NCBI RefSeq assembly: GCF_958979055.1
Contig: NC_084899.1
Coordinates: 2,430,501-2,494,500 of the forward strand
Reading direction: 5' to 3'
Length of the DNA stretch: 64,000 bases
Source of the DNA: Alnus glutinosa
Taxonomy: Eukaryota; Streptophyta; Magnoliopsida; Fagales; Betulaceae
Part shown: positions 11,101-20,723 of the stretch, in pieces
How positions within the stretch are numbered: the stretch's first letter is position 1
How the letters are laid out: each line of letters starts with the position of its first letter
Notes under the pieces: generated by a model
Told to the model about the DNA's origin: nothing
What the model saw: only the letters and a program-made list of their open reading frames with translations
Databases searched by the model: none
Made by a program: the position numbers and the translations under genes

Positions 11101-14100
11101 CATGCTTATGAGTGTACCGTGATTGATTATATTTTAGTGCAAAAAAGCCATCAGGTCCACTAAGAGAGAACAATGAAAATAATTCTTGCATTAGCAGTTC
11201 TGCCAGTTCCCTTAGCATTACGTATGCCTAAACACCCTTTTAGAAAGGAAAAAAGAAAGCCCTACATACTTGGCTAAATGAAAAGATGCATAATGCTCAA
11301 TTTTTAATCAAGGAAAGCATAGGTGTTTCGGATTTCGTTTTTATTCTTGTGAATGCAAACTACACGGAAGGTATTTATTTAACCTATCCTCCGGGATGTT
11401 CCCATTCTGAGTGATCACAAATTCTTTCCATTACTTCTCTCCTCTCCTCCTCAGTGCGTGACAGTTGGTTTTCTTCTTTCTCTGTTTTGTTGGGGGGAAG
11501 GGGGTTTCAATGAGATATAGGAGTAGAGATTTTAATAATCACTTACATCAATGCCCAGAACTTTCTTTACGCCATACATATGGTACAAGCCACATACAAT
11601 CTCCCTGATCACTGTGTTGAGTCCAGGACAAGTACCCCCACATGTCACAATACAAGCAAGAACATCATCTGGCTCAAAATACACCTGAACAACATATAAC
11701 AGCATGCATAAATGACAAGCATATGGTTCTCCATTAATTCAACCCACTCATGAAAGCACCCAAAATACATACCCTTTGACGGGGTCCAGCACGTCGAAAA
11801 TGTATACCTCTTGGACTATCTTTGTGAACTACAATCTACAACAGCAAAAGAGCCAAAAAAGAAAAAGAAAAAAATGCATGAAATTCAAATCCAGACTTCT
11901 AGTTCATCAAAAAAGTGTAGTAATCAAAGATGCATTCTACAACAATTGCCTTCCCACGCATTCGGATCAGAGGGAACCCACACCTCAGCCTACAGTAAGA
12001 TCCTCTCCAATCCCTTATAGTGTAGGGGCATTTTTGTCCCAAAAAAAAGTAAAAAGACAAAAATACCCCTAAATTATAATGAACCGGAAAGGATCCGTGT
12101 CCCACTGCCTTTTGGGATGCATGCACCTACTTATAAGAGCAGTAACCATTAGGAAAGGGGAGGTGTTAGAAAAATACCAAGCGCACACCAAGTGAACACT
12201 CCCTTGATGTTTTTTAAACATTTCTCATGAGGAAAACTCCTTTCCTACCAGCTACCCATACCCATAAAGTAGTAGCATAGGTGATCCAACCACACATGCC
12301 TTCTTCATGTCAATTTTACTCTCAATAATAAACTACGAAGTCAAGAACATAATCAATTGCATTATCTCTCCTCTGTTAGTGAACCTCCTCCAACCAGCAG
12401 CTCCACATCATCAGCAGACGCTCAAGACTACTCTTCATCACGTGTTATCTCCAACGGCATACCACAAGACACGGTCATATCCAGTTATCCTTAGTTATCA
12501 TTCAAACTTAGATTAGGTGGTTTTTACTTTCAAATGTACAGTATTAGAGTTCAACATAAACTCTTGTAACACCTCTATATATACAACATTTACATTTAGG
12601 TTTTGATTAAGTTAATCAAACCTATTCCCTCAAAAGTCTTTCATGGTATCAGAGCCAATCTAGGCTAACCCCTTTATATATATTTTTTTTTTCCCGTATC
12701 CAATGGCCTCTTCTTCTGTTTTTAATGTTTCTGCACTTCCGACTCCTACCCAGCTCATCAAACTGACTGACACCACCTATCTTCTATGGACTTCTCAATT
12801 GGTTCCAATTTTGAAAACGCATGATCTCATGGACATTGTGGACGGTTCAACGCCCTGCCCCCCAGAATTCTTGACCGATGCTGAAGGCAAGATGGTTTCC
12901 AACCCGGCATACTCTGTCTGGGTCAAAACTGATCAATACATTTTAAGTTGGATTACTCTCAATCTCTCTGAATCCGTGTTGTCTACTGTTTATGGACTGC
13001 ACACTTCCCGGCAGGTATGGCTCTCTTTGGCCACTCAATATGCCTCTGAATCCAAGACGCGTATTTCTCAATTGAAGCGTAAACTTCAAACATTACATCA
13101 AGGTTCCAAAACCTGTGCTGCTTATCTTCAGCTTGCCAAATAATATGCCGATCAACTTGCTGCTATTGGCCAACCTGTTCCTGATGAGGAGTTTATCTCC
13201 TATGTTATGAGTGGTTTAAACCATTCTTTCAACTCATTTGTTACTGTCATTATGATTTCCACCCGCAAAACTTCTATGACTTTTGCAGATTTTCGTGATG
13301 AACTGTTGAACCATGAACTTCTGCTCAATCAACAGACTGCACCGTCTGCCAACAGTCCTTTTGCTCTTATGGCTCAGAAACCAGGAGATAGCAATCTCTC
13401 TGGCTTTCCCTCTGGCCCCAGACCTCACTCTGGCCCCAGACCTCACTCTGGCTCCAGATCTTTTCGGCCTCACTATCCTCAGAAGTATCCTCCGCGGTAC
13501 AACAATGCTCGACCTCCAATGGGATTGTCTTCGTTTCCCAGGAGTCCATATACCTCAACTCGTCCTGCTGGATTATCAGGACCTCCTCCAAATGGCTCCT
13601 CTGGCCCTGGTATTTTTAGCCGTCCACCTTGCCAAATCTGTGGAAAAACAAGTCATCAGGCATTGGACTGTTTCCACAGAATGGATTCTGCTTATTAGGG
13701 TCGCCATCCTCCTACACAACTGGCTGCCATGGTTGCTCAGCATAACACAGTTCTTGAAGATCAGCAGTGGTTTGCTGACAGTGGGGCTAATGCACATATC
13801 ACAAATGAGCTCGAAACTTTGGCAATCCAAGAGCCATTCCAGGGTCCTGATTCAGTAGCAGTGGGGAATGGAGATGGTCTAGCCATTGCCAATACTGGTT
13901 CATCTACTCTTCTTTCAACTACTTCTCCATATTTCACTCCTCCTTTTAAACTTAAAAACATTTTACATTGCCCTGCAGCTTCCACCAATTTACTGTCCAT
14001 TCAAAAATTTTGCAAAGATAATGCTTGTTTCTTTATTCTAACTGATTCTCATTTCTATGTGAAGGACAATCAGACTTGGGCGACTCTGCTGGAAGGCAGG

Positions 14101-17100
14101 AGTGAAAATGGCTTGTATCTGTTGCGGTTTCAGAAGTCTCTCTTCAAACACAACTGCTGTTTTACTGCTTTCTTAGGTTTAAAGACCACACCTTTTGTGT
14201 GTCACTCTAGATTAGGTCACTCATCCTTTGCCACAGTGTCCACTGTAATCAAATCTCATCACCTACCTGTTCTAACAGGTGATTTATCTAATAAAAAGTT
14301 ATTTTGTGATTCTTGTCAACTTGGTAAAGGAAAGACATTACCATTTTCATCTTCCACTCGTGTTTCTTGTGCTCCTTTAGAACTCATACATTCGGATCTT
14401 TGGACATCTCCAGTGGTCTCTTTAAGTGGATGCAAATATTATATTATCTTTGTAGATTATTTTTCCCGCTACACTTGGTTTTATCCTCTGCAAGCTAAAT
14501 CAGATGTTTATCAATGTTTTGTCAAATACAAGGTTTTAGTTGAAAACCAATTTTCTTGCAAAATTAAGAGCCTTCAATCTGATGGTGGGGGTGAATATAC
14601 CTCCCATCAGTTTCAAAATTTTTTGTCTCAACATGGTATTCTCCATCGAAAGTCATGTCCATACACATCTCAACAAAACGGCCTCGCAGAAAGAAAACTA
14701 AGACATCTTCTAGAGACTGGTTTGACTCTCCTTGCTCACTCAGGTCTTTCCAACAAATTTTGGGTTGATGCTTTCCTTACTTCTACTTATCTTATCAATC
14801 GGCTTCCCACTGTGGTCTTACAAAATATCTCTCCTTTTCAAAAGTTGTTCAATACTCCTCCAAATTACAAATCTCTAAGGGTCTTTGGCTGTAAATGTTT
14901 CCCCTTACTTCGTCCCTATACAACACATAAATTGGAATTTAGATTAAAATCCTGCGTATTTTTAGGATATAGTAATGCTGGCTATAGGTGTCTAGATATT
15001 GCCACTGATAGAGTTTATCTCTCTAGGAATGTTGTGTTTGATGAGACCTGTTTTCCTGCAAAGGATCATGCCAAGCAGCACCTGTCTTCTAAGCTCAATG
15101 CCTCTACTGATGTGTCCTTTCTCATGCCTCCAAGCATTACACCAATACTGTCAAGTTCGACTTCCCCTCCTCAACCAGCAGCTCTTCCTTTGATCTCCCC
15201 AGCACCACTTTCAGCTCCATCTCCACATGCCTTTACTGATTCTTCGTTGGACTCCAATGAGGTATCTCCCCAATCACTCATTACATCTCCTATTTCACGT
15301 GACCCCTCTCCTTCTGTCCAGCTTGAATCTGCTACAGCATTACCCGACTTTGCCATTGTGTCTAATCCTGTTCCTCTACCTGATCCCCTACCTATTCCTG
15401 CTCACCCTTCTTCTAATTCTTCTCAACCCCATCACAATATGGTCACAAGATCCCAAACCGGCTCCCTGAAACCTAAACCATTTTCAGATTTCCAACTTTT
15501 CTACACATCCAAGCATCCCCCTGTTGCTCTTCATACATCCCTATCTCTAGTTGAACCTACTTGTTACACTAAAGCTGCTACTGATCCTCGTTGGAGAACT
15601 GCTATGGCTCATGAATTTGATGCACTTATGACCAATGGCACTTGGACTCTCTGTCCTAGACCTTTGCACACCAATGTCATTAGGAATAAATGGGTTTACA
15701 AGATCAAACAACATGCAGATGGCTCTATTGAACGATTCAAAGCACGCTTAGTTGCTAAGGGATTTGATCAAAAATGTGGACTGGATTACACTGAAACCTT
15801 CAGCCCTGTCATCAAAACAGCCACTATTCGAATTGTGTTAGCTCTTGCAGTTCAGTTTAATTGGGAGATTAGACAATTGGATGTCTCCAATGCGTTCTTA
15901 CATGGCACATTGCTAGAGGAAGTTTTTATGGAACAACCTCAGGGTTTCCAAGATAAAGAGCAACCAGATTCTGTCTGCAAACTACATAAGGCCATTTATG
16001 GTCTCAAACAAGCACCAAGAGCATGGTTTACATGTCTCTCGGCTGCGCTGCTTAGTCATGGATTTCGGGCTTCTCTTGTTGATACTTCTCTATTTATTTT
16101 CCTGCATGGTGATATTCAAATTTTCATCTTGATTTATGTAGATGACATCATTATCACTGGTACTCACAGCAAGGTTATTTCATCAATTATCTCCAAGCTT
16201 CAATTGCAATTTCCTCTTAAAGATTTGGGTCCTCTCCATTTCTTCCTAGGTGTACAGGCCACCTTCTCCTCAAATGGACTTCATTTATGCCAGACAAAGT
16301 ACATTTCAGATCTCTTACACAGGACTTGGATGCTTGGTGCTAAGCCCTCCAAATCCCCGTGTTCCTCAGGTGCCAAACTATCAAAATTTGATGGTGAGAT
16401 TCTGCCAGAGCCATCTGAATATCGTCATGTGGTTGGTGCCTTACAGTATTGTACTCTTACTAGACCTGAGATAGCATTCTCTGTTAATCAGCTGTGTCAG
16501 CACATGCACTCTCCATCTTCTACACACTGGACTGCTGCTAAGAGGGTTCTTAGATACCTCAAAGCTACACCCTCACATGGTCTTTTCTACTCCAAAGGAC
16601 CTCTGCAACTCCAAGCTTTTTGTGACTCCGATTGGGTTGGTAGCCCGGATGACCACCGCTCAACATCAGGATTTTGTGTTTTTCTTGGTAATTGTTTAAT
16701 CTCATGGTCAGCCAAGAAGCAACCGGTTGTCTCTCGTTCTAGTACAGAGGCAGAATACCGTTCAATGGCCATAGCAACCGTGGAACTTTATTGGTTAAGA
16801 ATGCTTTTCAAAGACTTGTCAATACCACTTCTTCATGCTCCAATTCTCTGGTGTGACAATGTGAGTGCATTAGCCTTGGCGTCAAATCCCGTATATCATG
16901 CTAGGACAAAGCATATAGAAGTCGACTATCACTTTGTCCGAGAGAAAGTCATCAATGGGGATATTTTGATTAAGTTCATCTCAACCCTTGATCAAATAGC
17001 GGATATATTTACAAAGGGCCTTTCAACAACTCGGTTCACGTTACTAAAGTCCAAGCTTTTGGTTGATTCTCCTCCCATAAGCTTGCAGGGAACTGTTAGT

Positions 17101-18183
17101 GAACCTCCTCCAACCAGCAGCTCCACATCATCAGCAGACGCTCAAGACTACTCTTCATCACGTGTTATCTCCAACAGCATACCACAAGACACGGTCATAT
17201 CCAGTTATCCTTAGTTATCATTCAAACTTAGATTAGGTGGTTTTTACTTTCAAATGTACAGTATTAGAGTTCAACATAAACTCTTGTAACACCTCTATAT
17301 ATACAACATTTACATTTAGGTTTTGATTAAGTTAATCAAACCTATTCCCTCAAAAGTCTTTCATCCTCTTTCCTGATAATCACAAGCTTATATACAAAAT
17401 AAAGCCCTTCTGTTTTTCTCAGGAATAAGAAAATAAGTTTGAAGAGAACACTAACCTGCTGAGCAACAGTGTCGTCCACATTGACAAAATACTGCCTGAA
17501 AATACAATAGTAGTATCTCAATGAACCATCAATTCTAACCAACATTACCAAAAGGCAAGAACAGCAAATTTCATCAATCCATCGAAGCGCGTGGGCGAAG
17601 GTGAACTCACTTGACACCCGAGTATGCAGGATTGTCTTGCAACGGACTCGGATAGTTCTGTCAGGAAAATCAAAATGCTAAATATATATATAAACTCATC
17701 AAAATCACATGTAGGTATGTTTGGGAACAATAATAAAATAAGATTTTATCACACTTTTCTCAGGAAATGAAACTATCCAAATATATTTTTTAACCTTATT
17801 TATCTCGAAATTTGTGCACTAAATTATAGTTAAATTCAGATTTAAAAAATTCAACACCCAATCAAATTCTAAATAATTTCACGAACAAAAAAAATCTATT
17901 AAAATTTGGCTAAGCTGAGCTGAGTTCCTCGATTCTCGGAACTCCAAAGTTACTGAAAGCTTTCTTTTCCTTCATTTTCGCTTTCTCATCCGCCAAACGG
18001 AAGATTAGTCAACAAATTTAAGAGAAGAGATAATAATTTAATTGAATGATGGATTATGTACTCCAGGAAACGACGACGTACAGGGAGATCAGGAATATAA
18101 TCAGACAAATGAGGAACGTCTTCGAGAACATAACCGGCCGAACCTGTCACGACCTTCCGCTTAAAACCGTTGGAGGCTTCCAT
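8116..18183 (-). CDS. PFK: ATP-dependent 6-phosphofructokinase, copy A (decaying, possibly non-functional)
   Basis: Thirteen minus-strand exons: 18082-18183, 17611-17657, 17456-17495, 11773-11835, 11547-11684, 10511-10669, 10336-10389, 10107-10175, 9506-9635, 8886-9121, 8720-8768, 8434-8588 and 8116-8256. They give 460 aa in one frame; the intact paralogue has 489. The family phosphorylates fructose 6-phosphate with ATP in glycolysis, and GGDGTQ (ATP type) and PKTIDNDI are kept. Several conserved features are damaged. GGLCPG reads GGTCPG and MGRYSG reads MGRYCG. The AEGAGQD segment is lost through an in-frame deletion in exon 10. A TAG at 8116-8118 removes the last 21 residues. Intron 3 carries a 5-kb copia element in the opposite orientation. 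The start is the ATG matching paralogue conservation; an upstream in-frame ATG exists. This is probably a decaying copy, though no frameshift is seen. Confidence 0.85.
9700..10055. mobile_element. MITE in intron 8 of PFK copy A, with a perfect hairpin core
   Basis: Ends GAGTAATGTT and AACATTACTC are perfect inverted repeats. The flanks are TTATATTTA and TTATATTTG (8 identical bases, 9 with one mismatch). The paralogue has the uninterrupted site at 28447-28457. Inside, 9901-9919 and 9931-9949 are perfect inverted arms with an 11-nt loop. It is non-coding, and the ends resemble those of the MITE at 7413-7678. Confidence 0.82.
12374..12643 (+). repeat. 5' LTR of the copia element
   Basis: Begins TGTTAGTGAACC and ends AAGTCTTTCA, directly followed by the primer-binding site. 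A TATATATA stretch near 12577 may be the promoter TATA box. It is identical to the 3' LTR except at one position. Confidence 0.96.
12644..12655 (+). other. Primer-binding site (initiator Met tRNA type)
   Basis: TGGTATCAGAGC immediately follows the 5' LTR. This is the standard plant copia primer-binding site complementary to the 3' end of initiator methionine tRNA. Confidence 0.93.
12703..13698 (+). pseudogene. Copia gag region, broken by two in-frame stops
   Basis: The gag frame opens at the ATG 12703 ([16 protein letters not shown]...). It is interrupted by TAA at 13141-13143 and closed by TAG at 13696-13698, both in the same frame as pol. Retrotransposon Gag motifs are visible: an N-terminal [17 protein letters not shown] segment, a low-complexity Pro/Ser/Gly stretch with a short direct repeat (SGPRPH twice), and a zinc knuckle CX2CX4HX4C at 13630-13671. 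Gag normally forms the virus-like particle that packages element RNA. Both stops fit C-to-T transitions of glutamine codons, as expected for methylated transposon DNA. Confidence 0.9.
13729..17214 (+). CDS. Copia pol polyprotein (PR-INT-RT-RNase H)
   Basis: 1161 codons open, in the same frame as gag. In order: aspartic protease DSGA (13777-); GAG-pre-integrase H-H-C-C zinc region; integrase with catalytic D (14395), D (14581) and E (14689), a DD35E spacing; reverse transcriptase with [18 protein letters not shown] and the YVDD box at 16135-16146; RNase H with [14 protein letters not shown] and the late [11 protein letters not shown] block. All catalytic residues I can locate are present. The frame runs 121 bases into the 3' LTR and stops there (17212-17214). 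Known role: copying element RNA into DNA and integrating it. The stop upstream in gag probably prevents normal polyprotein synthesis. Confidence 0.95.
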   Translation: MVAQHNTVLEDQQWFADSGANAHITNELETLAIQEPFQGPDSVAVGNGDGLAIANTGSSTLLSTTSPYFTPPFKLKNILHCPAASTNLLSIQKFCKDNACFFILTDSHFYVKDNQTWATLLEGRSENGLYLLRFQKSLFKHNCCFTAFLGLKTTPFVCHSRLGHSSFATVSTVIKSHHLPVLTGDLSNKKLFCDSCQLGKGKTLPFSSSTRVSCAPLELIHSDLWTSPVVSLSGCKYYIIFVDYFSRYTWFYPLQAKSDVYQCFVKYKVLVENQFSCKIKSLQSDGGGEYTSHQFQNFLSQHGILHRKSCPYTSQQNGLAERKLRHLLETGLTLLAHSGLSNKFWVDAFLTSTYLINRLPTVVLQNISPFQKLFNTPPNYKSLRVFGCKCFPLLRPYTTHKLEFRLKSCVFLGYSNAGYRCLDIATDRVYLSRNVVFDETCFPAKDHAKQHLSSKLNASTDVSFLMPPSITPILSSSTSPPQPAALPLISPAPLSAPSPHAFTDSSLDSNEVSPQSLITSPISRDPSPSVQLESATALPDFAIVSNPVPLPDPLPIPAHPSSNSSQPHHNMVTRSQTGSLKPKPFSDFQLFYTSKHPPVALHTSLSLVEPTCYTKAATDPRWRTAMAHEFDALMTNGTWTLCPRPLHTNVIRNKWVYKIKQHADGSIERFKARLVAKGFDQKCGLDYTETFSPVIKTATIRIVLALAVQFNWEIRQLDVSNAFLHGTLLEEVFMEQPQGFQDKEQPDSVCKLHKAIYGLKQAPRAWFTCLSAALLSHGFRASLVDTSLFIFLHGDIQIFILIYVDDIIITGTHSKVISSIISKLQLQFPLKDLGPLHFFLGVQATFSSNGLHLCQTKYISDLLHRTWMLGAKPSKSPCSSGAKLSKFDGEILPEPSEYRHVVGALQYCTLTRPEIAFSVNQLCQHMHSPSSTHWTAAKRVLRYLKATPSHGLFYSKGPLQLQAFCDSDWVGSPDDHRSTSGFCVFLGNCLISWSAKKQPVVSRSSTEAEYRSMAIATVELYWLRMLFKDLSIPLLHAPILWCDNVSALALASNPVYHARTKHIEVDYHFVREKVINGDILIKFISTLDQIADIFTKGLSTTRFTLLKSKLLVDSPPISLQGTVSEPPPTSSSTSSADAQDYSSSRVISNSIPQDTVISSYP
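17094..17363 (+). repeat. 3' LTR of the copia element
   Basis: A 270-bp direct repeat of 12374-12643 with one mismatch. It is preceded by a short purine-rich stretch (GCAGGGAA) that may serve as polypurine tract, and followed by the target duplication TCCTC. Confidence 0.96.
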
Positions 18184-18493
18184 CACGACCGGCGAATACC
18201 CGTTTCTCGGACCCGAGACGATTGGACGAGCATGAACGGAGTCCACCAATGGGAAAGGTGTTCTGAGCCATGGGCGGTCGTTGACGGGGGTCAAGCTCTT
18301 TTTCTAAAGCTGAAGAAAAATTGCTTAAAAATATTAAGAATATAACTAATGAGATAAATAAACAATTCAATAAAATTTAATTATTATTCAAAACATATAA
18401 ATGTAATTTATAACTTATTTTGATACGTTTAACGTATTTAGAATATGAGTAGAGTTTAATAAAATTATTGTTGTTCTCTATATATAATTTCAA

Positions 18494-18528
<35 letters not shown>

Positions 18529-19104
18529 ATATAATTAAAATATGTAACAAAAACTACATATATTCATAAATAATTAATTATTAAAAATAGCAATTTAGAT
18601 ATTAAAAAAATTAATTTAAATGAGCTTAATTAATGTAAAGTTTTGTTTATATATCTGAAATTTTTTAAGAAATAGTGGGAAGAAATTTTTTAAGAAATAT
18701 TCGCAAATGAGGCTTAGAAAATAAAATTATGTTTCACAATTTGGCAAATCAGTGTTAAAGTTGGCGTCACTTTTCAGAGTTTGCCAATTTGGAAATTCAT
18801 AGTAAAAGTTGCAATTAAAAAACCAATTGTTGACTCTGATTGACCAGAATAGAATCTTATCTCTAGTGTTTTTTTTTTCTTTTCTTTTTTTTGCGCTCGA
18901 GTACATTGTAAAGAAACCAAAAGAAAAAAATAGAAAAATTTATAAAATAAAGAAAGTGGAGAGGAAGACTTTTCCAAAACGTGGAGGAAAGGATGTGGAT
19001 AGGGAGAAAATGATGGGAATGCAGTCAGAATAAATTTTGATTGTGACCCAATTTACCACATGATGAGTATAGAAGTTTACACTTTGGGTTACATAACTAG
19101 CTTT
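18184..19104. other. PFK copy A upstream DNA, AT-rich
   Basis: 18184-18290 still aligns to the paralogous leader, but about 66 bp present in the other two copies are missing at 18213. Beyond that the sequence is AT-rich, with an (AT)n run at 18496-18525 and poly-T tracts. No gene is recognised. Confidence 0.6.
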
Positions 19105-19990
19105 CTAGCTAACTGTTTGTGGGATGGTGGAGTGAATGATGGAGATGGTGGAAGCAATTTGCCAATCAATTGTAATTACTAGCTGAAGTGCCACTGTGAC
19201 ATTGAGAGAATCACCCTCTAAGATAAAAGAGGAAAACTCTAACGAAACTGCCAAATGAGCAGCCAGAAGAGCAGCAGTAGCCTCACCATGAATAACAGAG
19301 CAAGGTGAGTTAATAATGGAGATATATTTGATTATAGAACCAGTAGAGTCTCTACAAACTGCAGTTTGAGCAAAAAAAGAAGCTCTGATAATAGTATCAT
19401 AATTTATCTCAAAATAAGGAGGGGAAGGACTCTTCCAGACTTCAGGAGTTTTATTATATTTGGTTTTCCACGCTGAAAAGTGATCACATGCTGTCTTGTT
19501 AATAGTAGTTAATATGAGAAGAGCATTTGGGATAATGTCATCATGATAAGCTTTATTCCTGGTAAACCAAAGGTAGTCACAAGCAACAACAGCAAATATT
19601 TGGAACCTATGAGTCTCTGCTGGAGGAGCTCCAAGCATACGGTGTGGATGAAGAATAATAAGGAGCCAATCTGTCATGTTGGTAACATTTAAAGCAATTG
19701 TATCCAAAAGCCAAAAAGATTGGTGCCAAACCACATGTGCAATGAGACAAGTGAAAAAGAGATGAGAAAGAGAGTTTGTAGGATAGGACCAAAGGGAGCA
19801 ACTGGTGTCTAATAGAAAAGAAATGATGGATTGATAAATTCGAAATTTGGTGGGAATAATATTTCAAACCATCTTTGAAATACAAAGTTTTAAACGATGG
19901 TTTAGCTTAAGTTTCCATAGAGCTTTCCAACAAAATTTAGAGAGAGGTGAGGGTGTGGAATGAGAGAAAAAGCTAATGAAGTGATGTGTG
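19105..19990 (-). pseudogene. LINE (non-LTR retrotransposon) ORF2 C-terminal remnant
   Basis: On the minus strand, about 19990 to 19700 encodes a reverse-transcriptase zinc-binding-like segment (FCWKALWKLKLNHRLKLCI, then SLSHLFFTCLIAHVVW) across stops and frame changes. 19734-19105 (209 codons) encodes an RNase H-like RVT_3 domain: NYDTIIRASFFAQTAVCRDS..., HGEATAALLAAHLA and FILEGDSLNV. This pairing is typical of plant LINE ORF2 tails. The catalytic region upstream is gone, so it is a dead 3' fragment. Confidence 0.8.
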
Positions 19991-20039
19991 GTAACATTTC
20001 AAAAAAGAGAAATAAAACTACCTATCTAGAGCATTTTCT

Positions 20040-20723
20040 AATGTCTTTTTTTAATTATTATTATTATTATTATCAGGGTTAAATACATTTTTAGTCCTTG
20101 AGTTTTGACAACTTTATTTTTTAGTCATTGAGTTTCAATTCGCATCACAGATGATACATCAATTTTGGAAAATGACCAAATTAGTACCTCGGTTAACTTC
20201 TCTGTCTAAAAACTAACGGTCCGCCACGTGTCAACCTCAGAAGTTGACATGTGGCACTATATAAAAAAATTAAAAATAAAAAATCTTTAAAAATCAATTA
20301 AAAAATTTAAAAAAAGAATTGAAAAAACTAAAAAAAAAAAAAAGGGGTGGAAAAGAGTTGTGATAGAATTGTGGAAAAGAGTTGTGGATTTAGCATTTTC
20401 TTTTTTTAATTGAACGAGGGTCAAGAAAATCAGTCTGTCAACCGTACGGCATTCGGGAAAAGCGTGATTTTACTGTAGCAGTCCATATGGAAAAAATAAA
20501 TAAAAAAATTGGAAACCCTTATTTCTGTCTTTTCCACTTTATTCGTACGGAACCTTCTTTATCCGAACGTGAAAATAATTAAGCAACTTTTTCAGTGGGT
20601 TAAAAGACTTTTAAATATATATTCAGCTACTTTCTGACACATGAGCTAATTTAATAGGAAAAATCCTTTATATATATATATATAATTGTTGAGAGGAAAA
20701 TAAAATCGTATTTTTCAAATGAG
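20040..20723. other. Decayed repeat DNA before the hAT-like element
   Basis: Starts with an ATT run and a segment reading TTTAGTCCTTGAGTTTTGAC, a sequence type seen at the ends of plant Mutator-like elements; no matching right end was found. 20716-20723 is the target duplication of the next element. No gene is recognised. Confidence 0.45.

Larger units (their letters stand above)
12374..17363 (+). mobile_element. Full-length Ty1/copia LTR retrotransposon inserted in PFK copy A intron 3
   Basis: 4990 bp, with 270-bp LTRs beginning TG and ending CA, and the 5-bp target duplication TCCTC (12369-12373 and 17364-17368). The order gag, protease, integrase, reverse transcriptase, RNase H is the copia order. 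The homologous intron of the paralogue (around 30600-30615) shows the intact empty site. The two LTRs differ at one base (G/A in CCAACRGCATACC), which indicates a recent insertion. Transcription would run opposite to the PFK gene. Two in-frame stops in the gag region suggest this copy is non-autonomous. Confidence 0.97.

Noticed and set aside
10991..11218. 75-codon minus-strand ORF in PFK intron 5, also partly present in copy B
   Set aside because: Similarity between copies is explained by the duplication. Copy B has indels in it, and it lies in an intron required by the PFK gene model.
15171..15356. Antisense and other-frame ORFs within the copia pol region
   Set aside because: Shadow frames of the real pol reading frame.
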